From a bacterium (lineage in GTDB: Bacteria; Spirochaetota; Spirochaetia; Treponematales; Rectinemataceae): DNA of 38,608 nucleotides. Where the stretch lies: assembly GCA_021782015.1 (NCBI GenBank), contig JAJXVS010000002.1, positions 1 through 38,608 of the forward strand. The letters run 5' to 3'. Position 1 is the first letter of the stretch; each line of letters opens with the position of its first letter. The notes beneath the pieces were generated by a model that was given only the letters and a program-made list of their open reading frames with translations, did not search any database and was not told where the DNA came from. Below are positions 31,974-38,608 of this stretch, piece by piece. The position numbers and the translations under genes were made by a program.

Positions 31974-33146
31974 ATGTTCGATCTCGCGAAACTGCGCGAT
32001 GCCTTGGTCGGTTCGGGCGCCGACTACTGGCTTTTCTGCAACTTCCACCATCGCGATCCGCTCTCTGACAGGATTTTGGAACTCTCTCCCTCGACGACCA
32101 ACAGCCGTTGGTGGTTTTATTTCGTCCCCGCGACAGGCGAGCCTCTTCGCCTCGTCCACGGGGTCGAGGCCGGGGCCCTCGATTCCCTCCCCGGCAGCCT
32201 CTTGCGCTACGATTCCCGGGCCGCTCTCGAGGCCGCCCTGGCTCGCTTCAAGGGAAAGCGGGTCGGGGTCCAGTGGTCAGAGACCGTCTCGGCCATCTCC
32301 ACCCTCGATCATGGCATGGCCCGCCTCCTCGAATCGGCCGGCATTGTCCTCGTCCCGGCCGACACCCTGGTCCAGCGTCTTTCGGGCCGCATCGACGCAG
32401 CTGGAATTGCAAGCCACGAGAAGGCGGCGGCCAATCTTTACGAAATCGTGCGCCGGGTCTGGGCCCGCATCGACGATCGCTTCAGGCGTCGGGAAAGGCT
32501 AACCGAGCTTGAGGCCCAGGGCTGGATCCTTGGTCTTTTTGAGGAGATGGGCATGGAGACCGATCATCCGCCCATCGTCGGCGCGGGAGTTCATACGAAT
32601 GATCCCCACTTCGCCCCCGATCGGGCCGTCGATCGTGCCTTCGTCGAGGGTGACATCGTCCAGCTCGACCTCTGGGCCAAATTGAAGGCTCCCGCAGCTG
32701 TCTATGCCGACATTTCCTGGCTTGGCGTTTTCGGCAGCTCGGTTCCCGAAAAGGCCCTGGCTCCCTTCGACGCCCTCATCGCGGCCAGGGATGGGGCCGT
32801 ATCCTTCATCTCCGCAGCCAGCGAAGGCGGTCGCCGTTTGAGCGGCGCCGAGGTCGATGCCCATGTTCGAAACGGCCTCATCGCCGCCGGCTATGCCGGA
32901 GCCCTCCGCCATCGCACGGGGCACGGCATCGATCTCGAGGTCCACGGCTCTGGCGCCAACCTCGATTCGGTCGAATTTCCAGACCATCGCGAACTCATCG
33001 ATGGAGCCTGCTTCTCGGTCGAGCCGGGGCTGTATTTCGAGGATTTCGGCCTACGCACCGAAATCGATGTCTACATGAAGGATGGCAGACCCCTCGTGTC
33101 CGGCGGGAAGCCCCAGGCCGCCTTCCTCCTCTGTGGTCGCCCATGA
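31974..33146 (+). CDS. M24-family metallopeptidase (Xaa-Pro aminopeptidase-like)
   Basis: A pita-bread-fold enzyme, probably cleaving X-Pro peptides. Metal ligands visible: Asp in VQLDLWAKL, Asp in VYADISW (three residues further apart than the classic D-x10-D), His in RHRTGHGIDLEVHG, Glu in FSVEPGLYFEDFG, and Glu in LRTEIDVYM. The N-terminal creatinase-like domain is present. ATG 31974 (MFDLAKLRDALVGSG, 390 residues) is preceded by GGAAAGGA; ATG 31938 with GAGG and TTG 31917 are alternatives. The stop overlaps the next gene by ATGA. Confidence 0.88.
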   Translation: MFDLAKLRDALVGSGADYWLFCNFHHRDPLSDRILELSPSTTNSRWWFYFVPATGEPLRLVHGVEAGALDSLPGSLLRYDSRAALEAALARFKGKRVGVQWSETVSAISTLDHGMARLLESAGIVLVPADTLVQRLSGRIDAAGIASHEKAAANLYEIVRRVWARIDDRFRRRERLTELEAQGWILGLFEEMGMETDHPPIVGAGVHTNDPHFAPDRAVDRAFVEGDIVQLDLWAKLKAPAAVYADISWLGVFGSSVPEKALAPFDALIAARDGAVSFISAASEGGRRLSGAEVDAHVRNGLIAAGYAGALRHRTGHGIDLEVHGSGANLDSVEFPDHRELIDGACFSVEPGLYFEDFGLRTEIDVYMKDGRPLVSGGKPQAAFLLCGRP

Positions 33147-34126
33147 AGCCCGTTCCCCCTGAGCTCCTCGAGTTCATCGACGATCATTCGGTATTCTTCG
33201 TCATCGGCCACAAGGAGCCCGACGGCGATTGCGTCGGTTCGCAGCTCGCCCTCGGTTCCTGGCTCAGGCGCCGCGGCAAGAAGATCGCGCTCTGCTCCTC
33301 CGGCCCCTTTACCCGCACCGAGATCATGCCCTTCGAGCATCGGTTTCAGCCCGTCGTTCCCGAGGTTGACGGCACGGAGAGGGCCGCCGCCATCATTCTC
33401 GACTGCTCGAGCATCAAGCGCATCGGTTCGATAGCCGACAGCCTGCCGAAGGTCCCCCTCGCCTTCATCGACCATCACGCCTCGGGAGAAGCCCAGGGCG
33501 ATGTGGTCTTCATCGACGATCGAGCTCCCTCGGTGACCACCCTCGTCCTGGCCCTCATCGAGGCGGCCGGCGACAAACCCACCAAGGAAGAAGCGGAATT
33601 CCTCTTTTTCGGGCTTTCCACCGACACCGGGTACTGGCGTCACCTCGATGAGGCTTCGACCGAAACCTGGCTGGCCGGTGCCCGTCTCGTCGCCGCCGGA
33701 GCCTCTCCCAAAAGAATTTACGCGATGATGAATGGGGGCAAGTCCCTCCTTTCGCGCAAGCTGATGGGCGAGTTCCTCACGCGCGTCGAGCCCCATTTCG
33801 ACGGCAAGCTCCTCGTTTCCTTCATGACTCTTGAAGACCAGCAGCAATTCGGCCTCGCGAGCCGCGATTCGGACATGCTCTACCAGCTCCTCCTCACGGT
33901 TTCGGGCTGCGAATCGGCCATGGTCATCCGGCAAGAAAGCGAAAGCGACTGCACCGTTGGCCTCCGCTCCCGCGAGAGGGTCGATGTCGGTTCCATCGCC
34001 GCCCGCTTCGGAGGGGGTGGGCACCGACTTGCGGCTGGCCTTTCCATCCGCGGTAAGGTCGAGGAGGTGCGCGACATGCTCCTCGAGGCCTTCGAGCCAT
34101 GGTTCAAGGATGAGGGGTTCTTGTAA
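33143..34126 (+). CDS. nrnA: DHH/DHHA1 phosphoesterase, NrnA-like nanoRNase/pAp phosphatase
   Basis: Degrades very short oligonucleotides, including pGpG from c-di-GMP turnover, and/or dephosphorylates pAp. The 327 residues have motif I GHKEPDGDCVGSQLA (PDGD 26-29), motif II Asp in IILDCSS, the DHH motif in FIDHHAS (110-112), STDTGYWR, and the C-terminal DHHA1 GGGGHRLAAG. The start overlaps the M24 peptidase stop, so both scavenging hydrolases are coexpressed. Confidence 0.92.
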   Translation: MKPVPPELLEFIDDHSVFFVIGHKEPDGDCVGSQLALGSWLRRRGKKIALCSSGPFTRTEIMPFEHRFQPVVPEVDGTERAAAIILDCSSIKRIGSIADSLPKVPLAFIDHHASGEAQGDVVFIDDRAPSVTTLVLALIEAAGDKPTKEEAEFLFFGLSTDTGYWRHLDEASTETWLAGARLVAAGASPKRIYAMMNGGKSLLSRKLMGEFLTRVEPHFDGKLLVSFMTLEDQQQFGLASRDSDMLYQLLLTVSGCESAMVIRQESESDCTVGLRSRERVDVGSIAARFGGGGHRLAAGLSIRGKVEEVRDMLLEAFEPWFKDEGFL

Positions 34127-34284
34127 GCGAATGTAAGCATTCTCCGGCGCTCCCTGTCTCCGATTTCGATTTCGGTTTCTCCTCCGGAGCTATTTCACGT
34201 GGCTCAGCAGGCTTGGTTGTGCCCCCTTTTCGTCCTCACCTCGGGTGGCATGTCTTGTGCATGTCCCTCGCCGGGGGGAAAACC

Positions 34285-35322
34285 ATGAAAGAAATTGGGC
34301 TTGAATCACACTGGCGGGAATGGAAAGAGAGCGAGGAGGGGAAAGAGGCATTTTTCGCGCAGCTGGCCAAGATCCTCTACGCCGAGCCCGGACGCTTTGG
34401 CTTCGACGATGTCGATCAGGCGGCCGATACCCTGAGCTACCACCGCGAGCGCGTCATTTCGCTTCTCGATCGTTACGAGGACAGGGGTTCCAGTTTCGAG
34501 CACTATGTCGCGTCGAGTCTCCGCTTTTTCGCCAAGAGCTACAGGCGGGATACAAAACGGCTCCTGGAGCGGGACATGGCCTGTGAGCGCGCCCTGCGCT
34601 TTTCCGACGATGAGGAATGCGAATGGGAGGGCCGGCATGAAGCCATGATCGAGACGGTGGTCGATCGGGCCTCAGGGCGCGCGACAGGGCTTTCCCCCCG
34701 AAGGCACAGGAAGACCCGCGATAGCCGCCTTCTCTGTCTTCTCATGAAATGCGCCTGGGAGGCCGGGGATGTCGAAACGCGCCTTGCGGCCGAGCTGACG
34801 GGGGTTTCGGAGGCCTGGCTTTCGATGGCCCTCGCCCAGGCCCGTCGATTTCTCGAAATCGAGCGTTGCCGTTTCGAAAAGCTGACGGCCAGGCGCAATA
34901 GGGCCTGGAGCGCCCTCCGCATCAATGAGGCCAGGCTCGCCGAAGAGTCGAACGAGGTCCTGCGCGAGGGGCTCGTCCATGGCATCGCAAGGTCGAGAAA
35001 AGAGTATGAATCGGCCTTGGCCGAATTGAAGAATTTCCGACCCCTCGTGCCCAATTCCGTCATCGCCCGCCTTCTCAAACTGCCGAAGGGCTCGGTCGAT
35101 TCCGGCATCCATTACCTCAAGAAACAAGGCCGGACTTGCCCCGGCGATGGCGCACAGGCTAGTCTCGGGGCATGGAACTCCTTGTCGCCACCGGCAACGC
35201 GCATAAGCTCGTCGAACTCGGCCCCCTCTTTCCCGGACACCTCCTCAAGCGTCCCGCGGATGTCGGGCATCCGGCCTTTGATGTCGAGGAGAACGGCACA
35301 ACCTATGTCGAGAATGCCCTGA
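34285..35322 (+). CDS. Sigma-factor-like protein with two HTH segments (uncharacterised)
   Basis: ATG 34285 follows GGGGGGAA and is preferred to the track GTG at 34213; this gives 345 residues. Residues about 36-92 (DDVDQAADTL to DRYEDRGSSFEHYVASSLRF, then RR) follow the pattern of sigma70 region 2, including the R-G-S-F segment. Residues 167-190 look like one HTH. Residues 256-280 (NSVIARLLKLPKGSVDSGIH) strongly resemble region 4 of ECF sigmas. I infer a diverged sigma-like regulator; promoter recognition is not demonstrated. Residues after about 281 look non-native: they are Ser/Pro-rich and the last 50 are read out of frame through rdgB, so the original stop may have been lost. Confidence 0.7.
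   Translation: MKEIGLESHWREWKESEEGKEAFFAQLAKILYAEPGRFGFDDVDQAADTLSYHRERVISLLDRYEDRGSSFEHYVASSLRFFAKSYRRDTKRLLERDMACERALRFSDDEECEWEGRHEAMIETVVDRASGRATGLSPRRHRKTRDSRLLCLLMKCAWEAGDVETRLAAELTGVSEAWLSMALAQARRFLEIERCRFEKLTARRNRAWSALRINEARLAEESNEVLREGLVHGIARSRKEYESALAELKNFRPLVPNSVIARLLKLPKGSVDSGIHYLKKQGRTCPGDGAQASLGAWNSLSPPATRISSSNSAPSFPDTSSSVPRMSGIRPLMSRRTAQPMSRMP
35136..35165 (+). promoter_or_regulatory. Candidate leaderless promoter of rdgB
   Basis: TTGCCC (35136-35141) is followed after 18 bp by TAGTCT (35160-35165), ending 6 nt before ATG 35172. It lies within the 3' end of the sigma-like ORF, supporting the view that that ORF's tail is not under strong coding constraint. Confidence 0.4.
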
Positions 35323-35774
35323 TCAAGGCCAGGGCCCTCTACGCCCTTACCGGGCGTCCATCCCTCGCCGACGATTCGGGCCTCGCCGTCCACGCCATGG
35401 GAGGCGCTCCCGGCGTGCTTTCGGCCCGCTATGGTTCCGAGGATGGAAGGCGCAAACTCGATTCCGTCGAGCGCAACGCCCTCCTCCTCAAAAACTGCGA
35501 AGGCTTCGAGGACAGGCGTTGCGCCTTCGTCTGCGCCCTCGCCCTGATCCTCGACGAAGAGCGCATCTTCATCATCCAGGAAACCTGCCCCGGTGAACTC
35601 CTTCGCGCTCCGCGAGGGGAGGGCGGTTTCGGCTACGACCCCATCGTCTTTCTGCCCGAGCTCGACAAGAGCGTCGCCGAGCTCTCGCAAGACGAGAAGA
35701 ATCGCGTTTCGCACCGCGGAAGGGCGGGGCGAAGGATGGCCTGCCTCCTCGCGGAACTGGAAGCGGCACCCTAG
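35172..35774 (+). CDS. rdgB: Non-canonical purine NTP pyrophosphatase RdgB/Ham1
   Basis: Hydrolyses ITP, dITP and XTP to keep deaminated purines out of nucleic acids. The 200 residues show LLVATGNAHKLVEL, SLADDSGLAVHAMGGAPGVLSARY, GGFGYDPIVFLPE and the C-terminal SHRGRAGRRM. No Shine-Dalgarno precedes ATG 35172. The preceding ORF overlaps its first 151 bp in another frame, but the family motifs start within the first few residues, so this start is right. Confidence 0.95.
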   Translation: MELLVATGNAHKLVELGPLFPGHLLKRPADVGHPAFDVEENGTTYVENALIKARALYALTGRPSLADDSGLAVHAMGGAPGVLSARYGSEDGRRKLDSVERNALLLKNCEGFEDRRCAFVCALALILDEERIFIIQETCPGELLRAPRGEGGFGYDPIVFLPELDKSVAELSQDEKNRVSHRGRAGRRMACLLAELEAAP

Positions 35775-35836
35775 GCCCTGTCTCCGCGCGCAGTGCCATG
35801 CCGCGGGCCCCGCAAGGCTGCCGAGCCTGTCCACCC

Positions 35837-35865
35837 TTGGCCGCGGCGCCTTCGCAGGCTACTAT
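35837..35865 (+). promoter_or_regulatory. Candidate leaderless promoter of the HAD phosphatase gene
   Basis: TTGGCC (35837-35842) is followed after 17 bp by TACTAT (35860-35865), which ends 6 nt before ATG 35872. No ribosome site is present. The expected transcription start coincides with the ATG. Confidence 0.5.
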
Positions 35866-35871
35866 CAAGCC

Positions 35872-36657
35872 ATGGACAGCAATTTCGACACAATCAGGGG
35901 CAAATCCGCCTTCATCATCGACATGGACGGGGTCATCTACCACGGCAACCGCCTCCTCCGGGGCGCCGGGGAGTTTGTCGCCTGGCTCAAGGACAAGAAC
36001 AAGCGCTTCCTCTTTCTGACCAACTCGAGCGAACGATCGCCGATCGAACTTTCGCAAAAACTCGCGCGCCTCGGCATCGATGTCGGGCCCGAGCACTTTT
36101 ACACGAGCGCCCTCGCCACGGCCTCCTTCCTCGCGAGCCAGCGCCCGGGCGGTTCGGCCTACGTCCTCGGCGAACCCGGCCTCATCAACGCCCTCTACGA
36201 GGCCGGCTATACGATGAACAACGTCAATCCGGACTATGTCGTCATCGGCGAATCCCACAGTTACGGCCTCGATACCATCGAAAAGGCGGTGAACCTCGTC
36301 ATCGGCGGAGCCCGACTTATCGGGACGAACCCCGATCTCAACGGTCCCTCGGAAAGCGGCCTTGCGCCCGCATGTGGGGCCCTCATCGCCCCCATCGAAC
36401 TCGCCACCGGGCGCAAGGCCTACTTTGTCGGCAAGCCCAATCCCCTCATCATGCGGCACGCCCTCAAGCGCCTCGGCGCGACTAGGGAGGAGACTGCCAT
36501 CGTCGGCGACCGCATGGACACGGACATCGTCGCCGGGGTCGAAACGGACATCGAGACCGTCCTCGTGCTTTCGGGCGTCACGAGCCGGGAGGAAATTCTC
36601 CATTTCGCCTACGGACCCAAACACGTGCTTGAGGGGGTCTTCGAGATACCGGGCTGA
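35872..36657 (+). CDS. HAD-IIA family phosphatase, NagD-like
   Basis: A cytoplasmic sugar- or nucleotide-phosphatase of the NagD/p-nitrophenylphosphatase group. Of the ORF-track frame only the part from ATG 35872 is real (261 residues). Motifs: AFIIDMDGVIYHGN (nucleophile and acid Asp), FLTNSSERSP (motif II), the cap region, Lys in VGKPNPLIMRHALK (motif III), and AIVGDRMDTDIVAG (motif IV). The substrate cannot be told from sequence. It appears monocistronic. Confidence 0.92.
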   Translation: MDSNFDTIRGKSAFIIDMDGVIYHGNRLLRGAGEFVAWLKDKNKRFLFLTNSSERSPIELSQKLARLGIDVGPEHFYTSALATASFLASQRPGGSAYVLGEPGLINALYEAGYTMNNVNPDYVVIGESHSYGLDTIEKAVNLVIGGARLIGTNPDLNGPSESGLAPACGALIAPIELATGRKAYFVGKPNPLIMRHALKRLGATREETAIVGDRMDTDIVAGVETDIETVLVLSGVTSREEILHFAYGPKHVLEGVFEIPG

Positions 36658-36721
36658 GCCTTTCGATGGAGCCGGCCAGCCACCTCAGCCTCGGCTATAT
36701 GCCACGCCCACATCAGTTGGG

Positions 36722-36787
36722 GTGGCGGCCTGACAGTGGCGATGTGGCAGGCCGATAGTGGCGTCGTGGCAGCCCGATAGTGGCGTT
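36722..36787. repeat. Three tandem 22-bp GTGGC-type repeats, possible IS21-family end
   Basis: Units at 36722-36743, 36744-36765 and 36766-36787 share the form GTGGCrGsCyGAyAGTGGCG plus two bases. Repeated GTGGC(A/G)G motifs about 20 bp apart are typical of the multiple terminal repeats of IS21-family elements. No istA or istB gene is nearby, so this would be a solo end or remnant. Confidence 0.6.
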
Positions 36788-36835
36788 GCGGTCTTGTCAT
36801 CCAACAGCCATGACCGTTCAGCGAATTCCATCGTT

Positions 36836-36873
36836 TGCATGAATATATGTTCATATGAGCATATATTCATGCA
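36836..36873. repeat. Perfect 14-bp AT-rich inverted repeat
   Basis: TGCATGAATATATG and CATATATTCATGCA flank a 10-bp loop that itself contains CATATG. It is strikingly AT-rich in a GC-rich region. It could be a protein-binding operator, a cruciform or transposon-related. There is no U-tract to make it a terminator. Confidence 0.85.
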
Positions 36874-36968
36874 TTAGGGCACTCATGCTTCCGGCTGTGC
36901 TTTTTTGGCATCCAGGGCCTAGGGCGCTAAGGTTCGAGGTGCCTTCGCCAATACGGCCGAGCCGGAAC

Positions 36969-37000
36969 ACGCCACGCACGCCACGCACGCCACGCACGCC
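36969..37000. repeat. 9-bp tandem repeat in intergenic DNA
   Basis: ACGCCACGC is repeated three times (36969-36977, 36978-36986, 36987-36995), followed by a partial copy, just beyond the rpmE terminator. Confidence 0.9.
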
Positions 37001-37010
37001 GCAGTCACAC

Positions 37011-37040
37011 AAATAAAAAAGCCCACCATAAGGCGGGCTT
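37011..37040 (-). terminator. Rho-independent terminator of rpmE
   Basis: On the minus strand AAGCCCGCC-TTAT-GGTGGGCTT forms a 9-bp stem (one G-U) and runs into TTTTTTATTT. It lies 35 nt after the rpmE stop. Confidence 0.92.
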
Positions 37041-37075
37041 CATTCAACCGGCGACGCGGCAGGCCGAGCGGCCGA

Positions 37076-37291
37076 TTATTTCTCGACCGGAGCCTTGATG
37101 CCGTACTTCTTGTTGAAGCGCTCGATGCGCCCGGCGGTGTCGACGAGTTTCTGTTTCCCGGTAAAGAAGGGGTGACAGGCGGAGCAAATTTCCACCTGGA
37201 TGTTCTTCACCGTCGAACGGGTCTCGATGACATTTCCGCAGGCGCAGGTAATCGTTGTCATCTCGTACTTGGGATGAATGTTCGCCTTCAT
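37076..37291 (-). CDS. rpmE: Ribosomal protein bL31 (zinc-binding form)
   Basis: A 71-residue large-subunit protein with the C+ zinc ligands (TCACGNV and [13 protein letters not shown]) and the family ending [14 protein letters not shown] lies upstream of ATG 37291. It follows rho in the same direction, a common arrangement, but has a candidate promoter of its own. Confidence 0.97.
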   Translation of the reverse strand: MKANIHPKYEMTTITCACGNVIETRSTVKNIQVEICSACHPFFTGKQKLVDTAGRIERFNKKYGIKAPVEK

Positions 37292-37410
37292 GATCTACCT
37301 CGCTGTGCCACTGCACTGAATGTCTGAAAACCGGCCATCTCGGCTATCGCCGGGACCGACGTCGCGAAGGAGCGGTAAACCGCCGACTTCGCACATGATT
37401 TCGACAAATG

Positions 37411-37439
37411 AAAATATACTCTTTTGCCCCCAAGGTCAA
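37411..37439 (-). promoter_or_regulatory. Candidate sigma70 promoter of rpmE overlapping the rho stop
   Basis: On the minus strand TTGACC overlaps the rho TGA stop. TATTTT follows at 17 bp, or TATATT at 15 bp. The 144-bp gap gives a leader of about 110 nt, in which L31 autoregulation is possible but not visible. Confidence 0.5.
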
Positions 37440-38608
37440 TCGCCTCCCATTGGCGTATTCATTGACTTGAGGAAGGCTTCGTTGTTCTTGGACTTCATCA
37501 TGCGATCGATGAGGAGCTCCATGATTTCGGCGTCTTCCATGGGGTTGATGACCTTGCGCAGAACCCAGATCTTTTGGAGTTCCTCATCGGTGAGGAGGAG
37601 TTCCTCTTTTCTGGTGCCCGATTTCTTGATGCTGATCGCGGGGAAGGTCCGGCGGTCCGAAAGCCTTCGGTCGAGGTTGATTTCCATATTGCCCGTGCCC
37701 TTGAACTCCTCGAAGATGACCTCGTCCATCCTCGAGCCCGTATCGATGAGAGCCGTGGCGATTATGGTGAGAGAGCCACCGCCTTCGATGTTTCGGGCCG
37801 CGCCGAAGAACCTCTTGGGCTTGTGGAGGGCGTTGGAGTCAACGCCGCCCGACAGTATCTTGCCGCTCGTCGGCACGGTCTGGTTGTAGGCACGGGCGAG
37901 GCGGGTGATGGAGTCGAGGAGGATGACGACATCCTTGCCGTGTTCGACCAATCTCTTGGCCTTGTCGAGGACCATCTCGGCGACCTGGACGTGGCGGGTG
38001 GCCTGTTCGTCGAAGGTCGAGGAGATGACCTCGGCCTTGACGGTTCTTTCCATGTCGGTCACTTCCTCGGGCCGCTCGTCGATTAGGAGGACGATGAGGT
38101 AAACCTCGGGATGATTCGTCGTTATCGCGTTGGCGATTTTCTGGAGGAGGATGGTCTTGCCGGTCTTCGGGGGCGAGACGACGAGGGCGCGCTGGCCTTT
38201 GCCGATGGGGCAGAAGAGGTTGATTATCCGGGTTGAGATTTCCTTGGTGTCGGTTTCGAGGTTGAGGCGCTGATTCGGGTACAGGGGGGTGAGGTTCTCG
38301 AAGGGGATGCGATTCTGGGCGACAGCCGGCTCGTCGAAGTTGACCTGCTCGACGCGGAGCATGGCGAAGAAGCGCTCGCCCTCCTTCGGGCTGCGAATCT
38401 GGCCGTAAACCGTATCGCCCGTCTTCAGATTGAAGAGCCTGATCTGACTCGGGCTGATGTAGATGTCGTCGGTGCCAGGTAGGTAGGAATTCTGCGGGGA
38501 GCGGAGGAAACCGTAGCCGTCGGGGAGTATCTCGAGCGACCCATAGGCGTAGATGATGCCGCCGCGATCGGTGTGGGCCTTGAGAATATAGAAGATGAGT
38601 TCCTGTTT
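37436..38608 (-). CDS. rho: Transcription termination factor Rho, 3' part (5' end outside window)
   Basis: Hexameric RNA-DNA helicase that ends transcription. The frame is open to the last base of the window, so the track ATG at 38362 is internal. The visible 390 residues begin in the RNA-binding domain ([39 protein letters not shown]) and include the P-loop [39 protein letters not shown] and [20 protein letters not shown]. The C-terminus is normal. Confidence 0.97.
   Translation of the reverse strand, partial: KQELIFYILKAHTDRGGIIYAYGSLEILPDGYGFLRSPQNSYLPGTDDIYISPSQIRLFNLKTGDTVYGQIRSPKEGERFFAMLRVEQVNFDEPAVAQNRIPFENLTPLYPNQRLNLETDTKEISTRIINLFCPIGKGQRALVVSPPKTGKTILLQKIANAITTNHPEVYLIVLLIDERPEEVTDMERTVKAEVISSTFDEQATRHVQVAEMVLDKAKRLVEHGKDVVILLDSITRLARAYNQTVPTSGKILSGGVDSNALHKPKRFFGAARNIEGGGSLTIIATALIDTGSRMDEVIFEEFKGTGNMEINLDRRLSDRRTFPAISIKKSGTRKEELLLTDEELQKIWVLRKVINPMEDAEIMELLIDRMMKSKNNEAFLKSMNTPMGGD

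Larger units (their letters stand above)
36658..37010. other. Gene-free stretch with transposon-end-like repeats
   Basis: About 350 bp with no credible CDS. From left to right it holds three 22-bp repeats, a perfect AT-rich 14-bp inverted repeat, unremarkable sequence, and a 9-bp tandem repeat running up to the rpmE terminator. Base composition changes abruptly around 36836-36873. The two short minus-strand frames here (36609-36854, 36685-36870) read across the repeats and have no ribosome site. It looks like a decayed insertion scar. Confidence 0.6.

Noticed and set aside
36661-36705. AGCCG/CGGCT stem after the HAD gene as a terminator
   Set aside because: Only 5 bp of stem, a long loop and no U-tract.
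36609-36870. Short minus-strand ORFs (81 and 61 aa) over the 22-bp repeats
   Set aside because: They read through repeats and the palindrome, have no ribosome site and no recognisable protein features.
36920-36960. GGTTCGAGG-type T-loop suggesting a tRNA
   Set aside because: No acceptor, D or anticodon arms can be assembled around it.

Overview
The window is about 38.6 kb of high-GC bacterial DNA whose gene content and order point to a spirochaete related to Treponema. The clues are a single long flagellar export/switch operon in the spirochaetal order (flgE-flbD-fliL-fliM-fliY-fliO-fliP-fliQ-fliR-flhB-flhA-flhF-flhG-[orf]-fliA-fapA-like), a FlgE carrying the Lys/Cys-Asn residues used for spirochaetal lysinoalanine hook crosslinks, a treponemal-type FliY, and an AtoS/AtoC-like pair beside cvpA and murG. 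The genus cannot be settled from sequence alone.

Region 1 (1-19996, + strand): the flagellar operon, entering at the 3' part of flgE. Genes are packed with ATGA overlaps or gaps of a few bases. Two candidate internal sigma70 promoters with TACTCT -10 boxes lie before fliO and before the membrane-protein gene ahead of fliA. motA/motB, which sit between flbD and fliL in Treponema and Borrelia, are missing; a 277-bp structured leader is found instead. After fliA the same transcription unit appears to continue into a Jag-N/FapA-type protein, two small unknown proteins, a divergent Hsp70 and a J-domain protein with HEAT-like repeats.

Region 2 (19952-27304, - strand): a compact housekeeping operon pgi-murG-cvpA-holB-histidine kinase-sigma54 response regulator, driven by a good promoter upstream of pgi. 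It links central metabolism, peptidoglycan precursor synthesis, the clamp loader and a cytoplasmic NtrB/NtrC-like switch. It runs tail to tail into the J-domain gene with a 45-bp overlap.

Region 3 (27465-36657): accessory and housekeeping genes. On + are a PilZ-like protein whose signature motifs are separated by about 200 residues, a small membrane protein, a secreted protein, an M24 peptidase, an NrnA-type DHH phosphoesterase, a sigma-factor-like protein, rdgB and a NagD-like HAD phosphatase. On - are recQ and nth. Three genes here (nth, rdgB, the HAD gene) have -10-like boxes ending exactly 6 nt before the start codon and lack a Shine-Dalgarno sequence, which suggests leaderless mRNAs.

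Region 4 (36658-38608): a gene-free stretch with three tandem 22-bp repeats resembling an IS21-type transposon end, a perfect 14-bp AT-rich inverted repeat and a 9-bp repeat; then rpmE with a clear terminator, and the 3' part of rho (both - strand).

A recurring oddity is short tandem duplication in multiples of 3 bp inside unrelated genes (flhB twice, the 16843 ORF, murG, pgi, recQ), plus a Gly/Lys-rich loop in the Hsp70. The most striking is a 57-bp duplication at the 5' end of flhB that also carries an inverted copy of the conserved FlhB N-terminal coding sequence.
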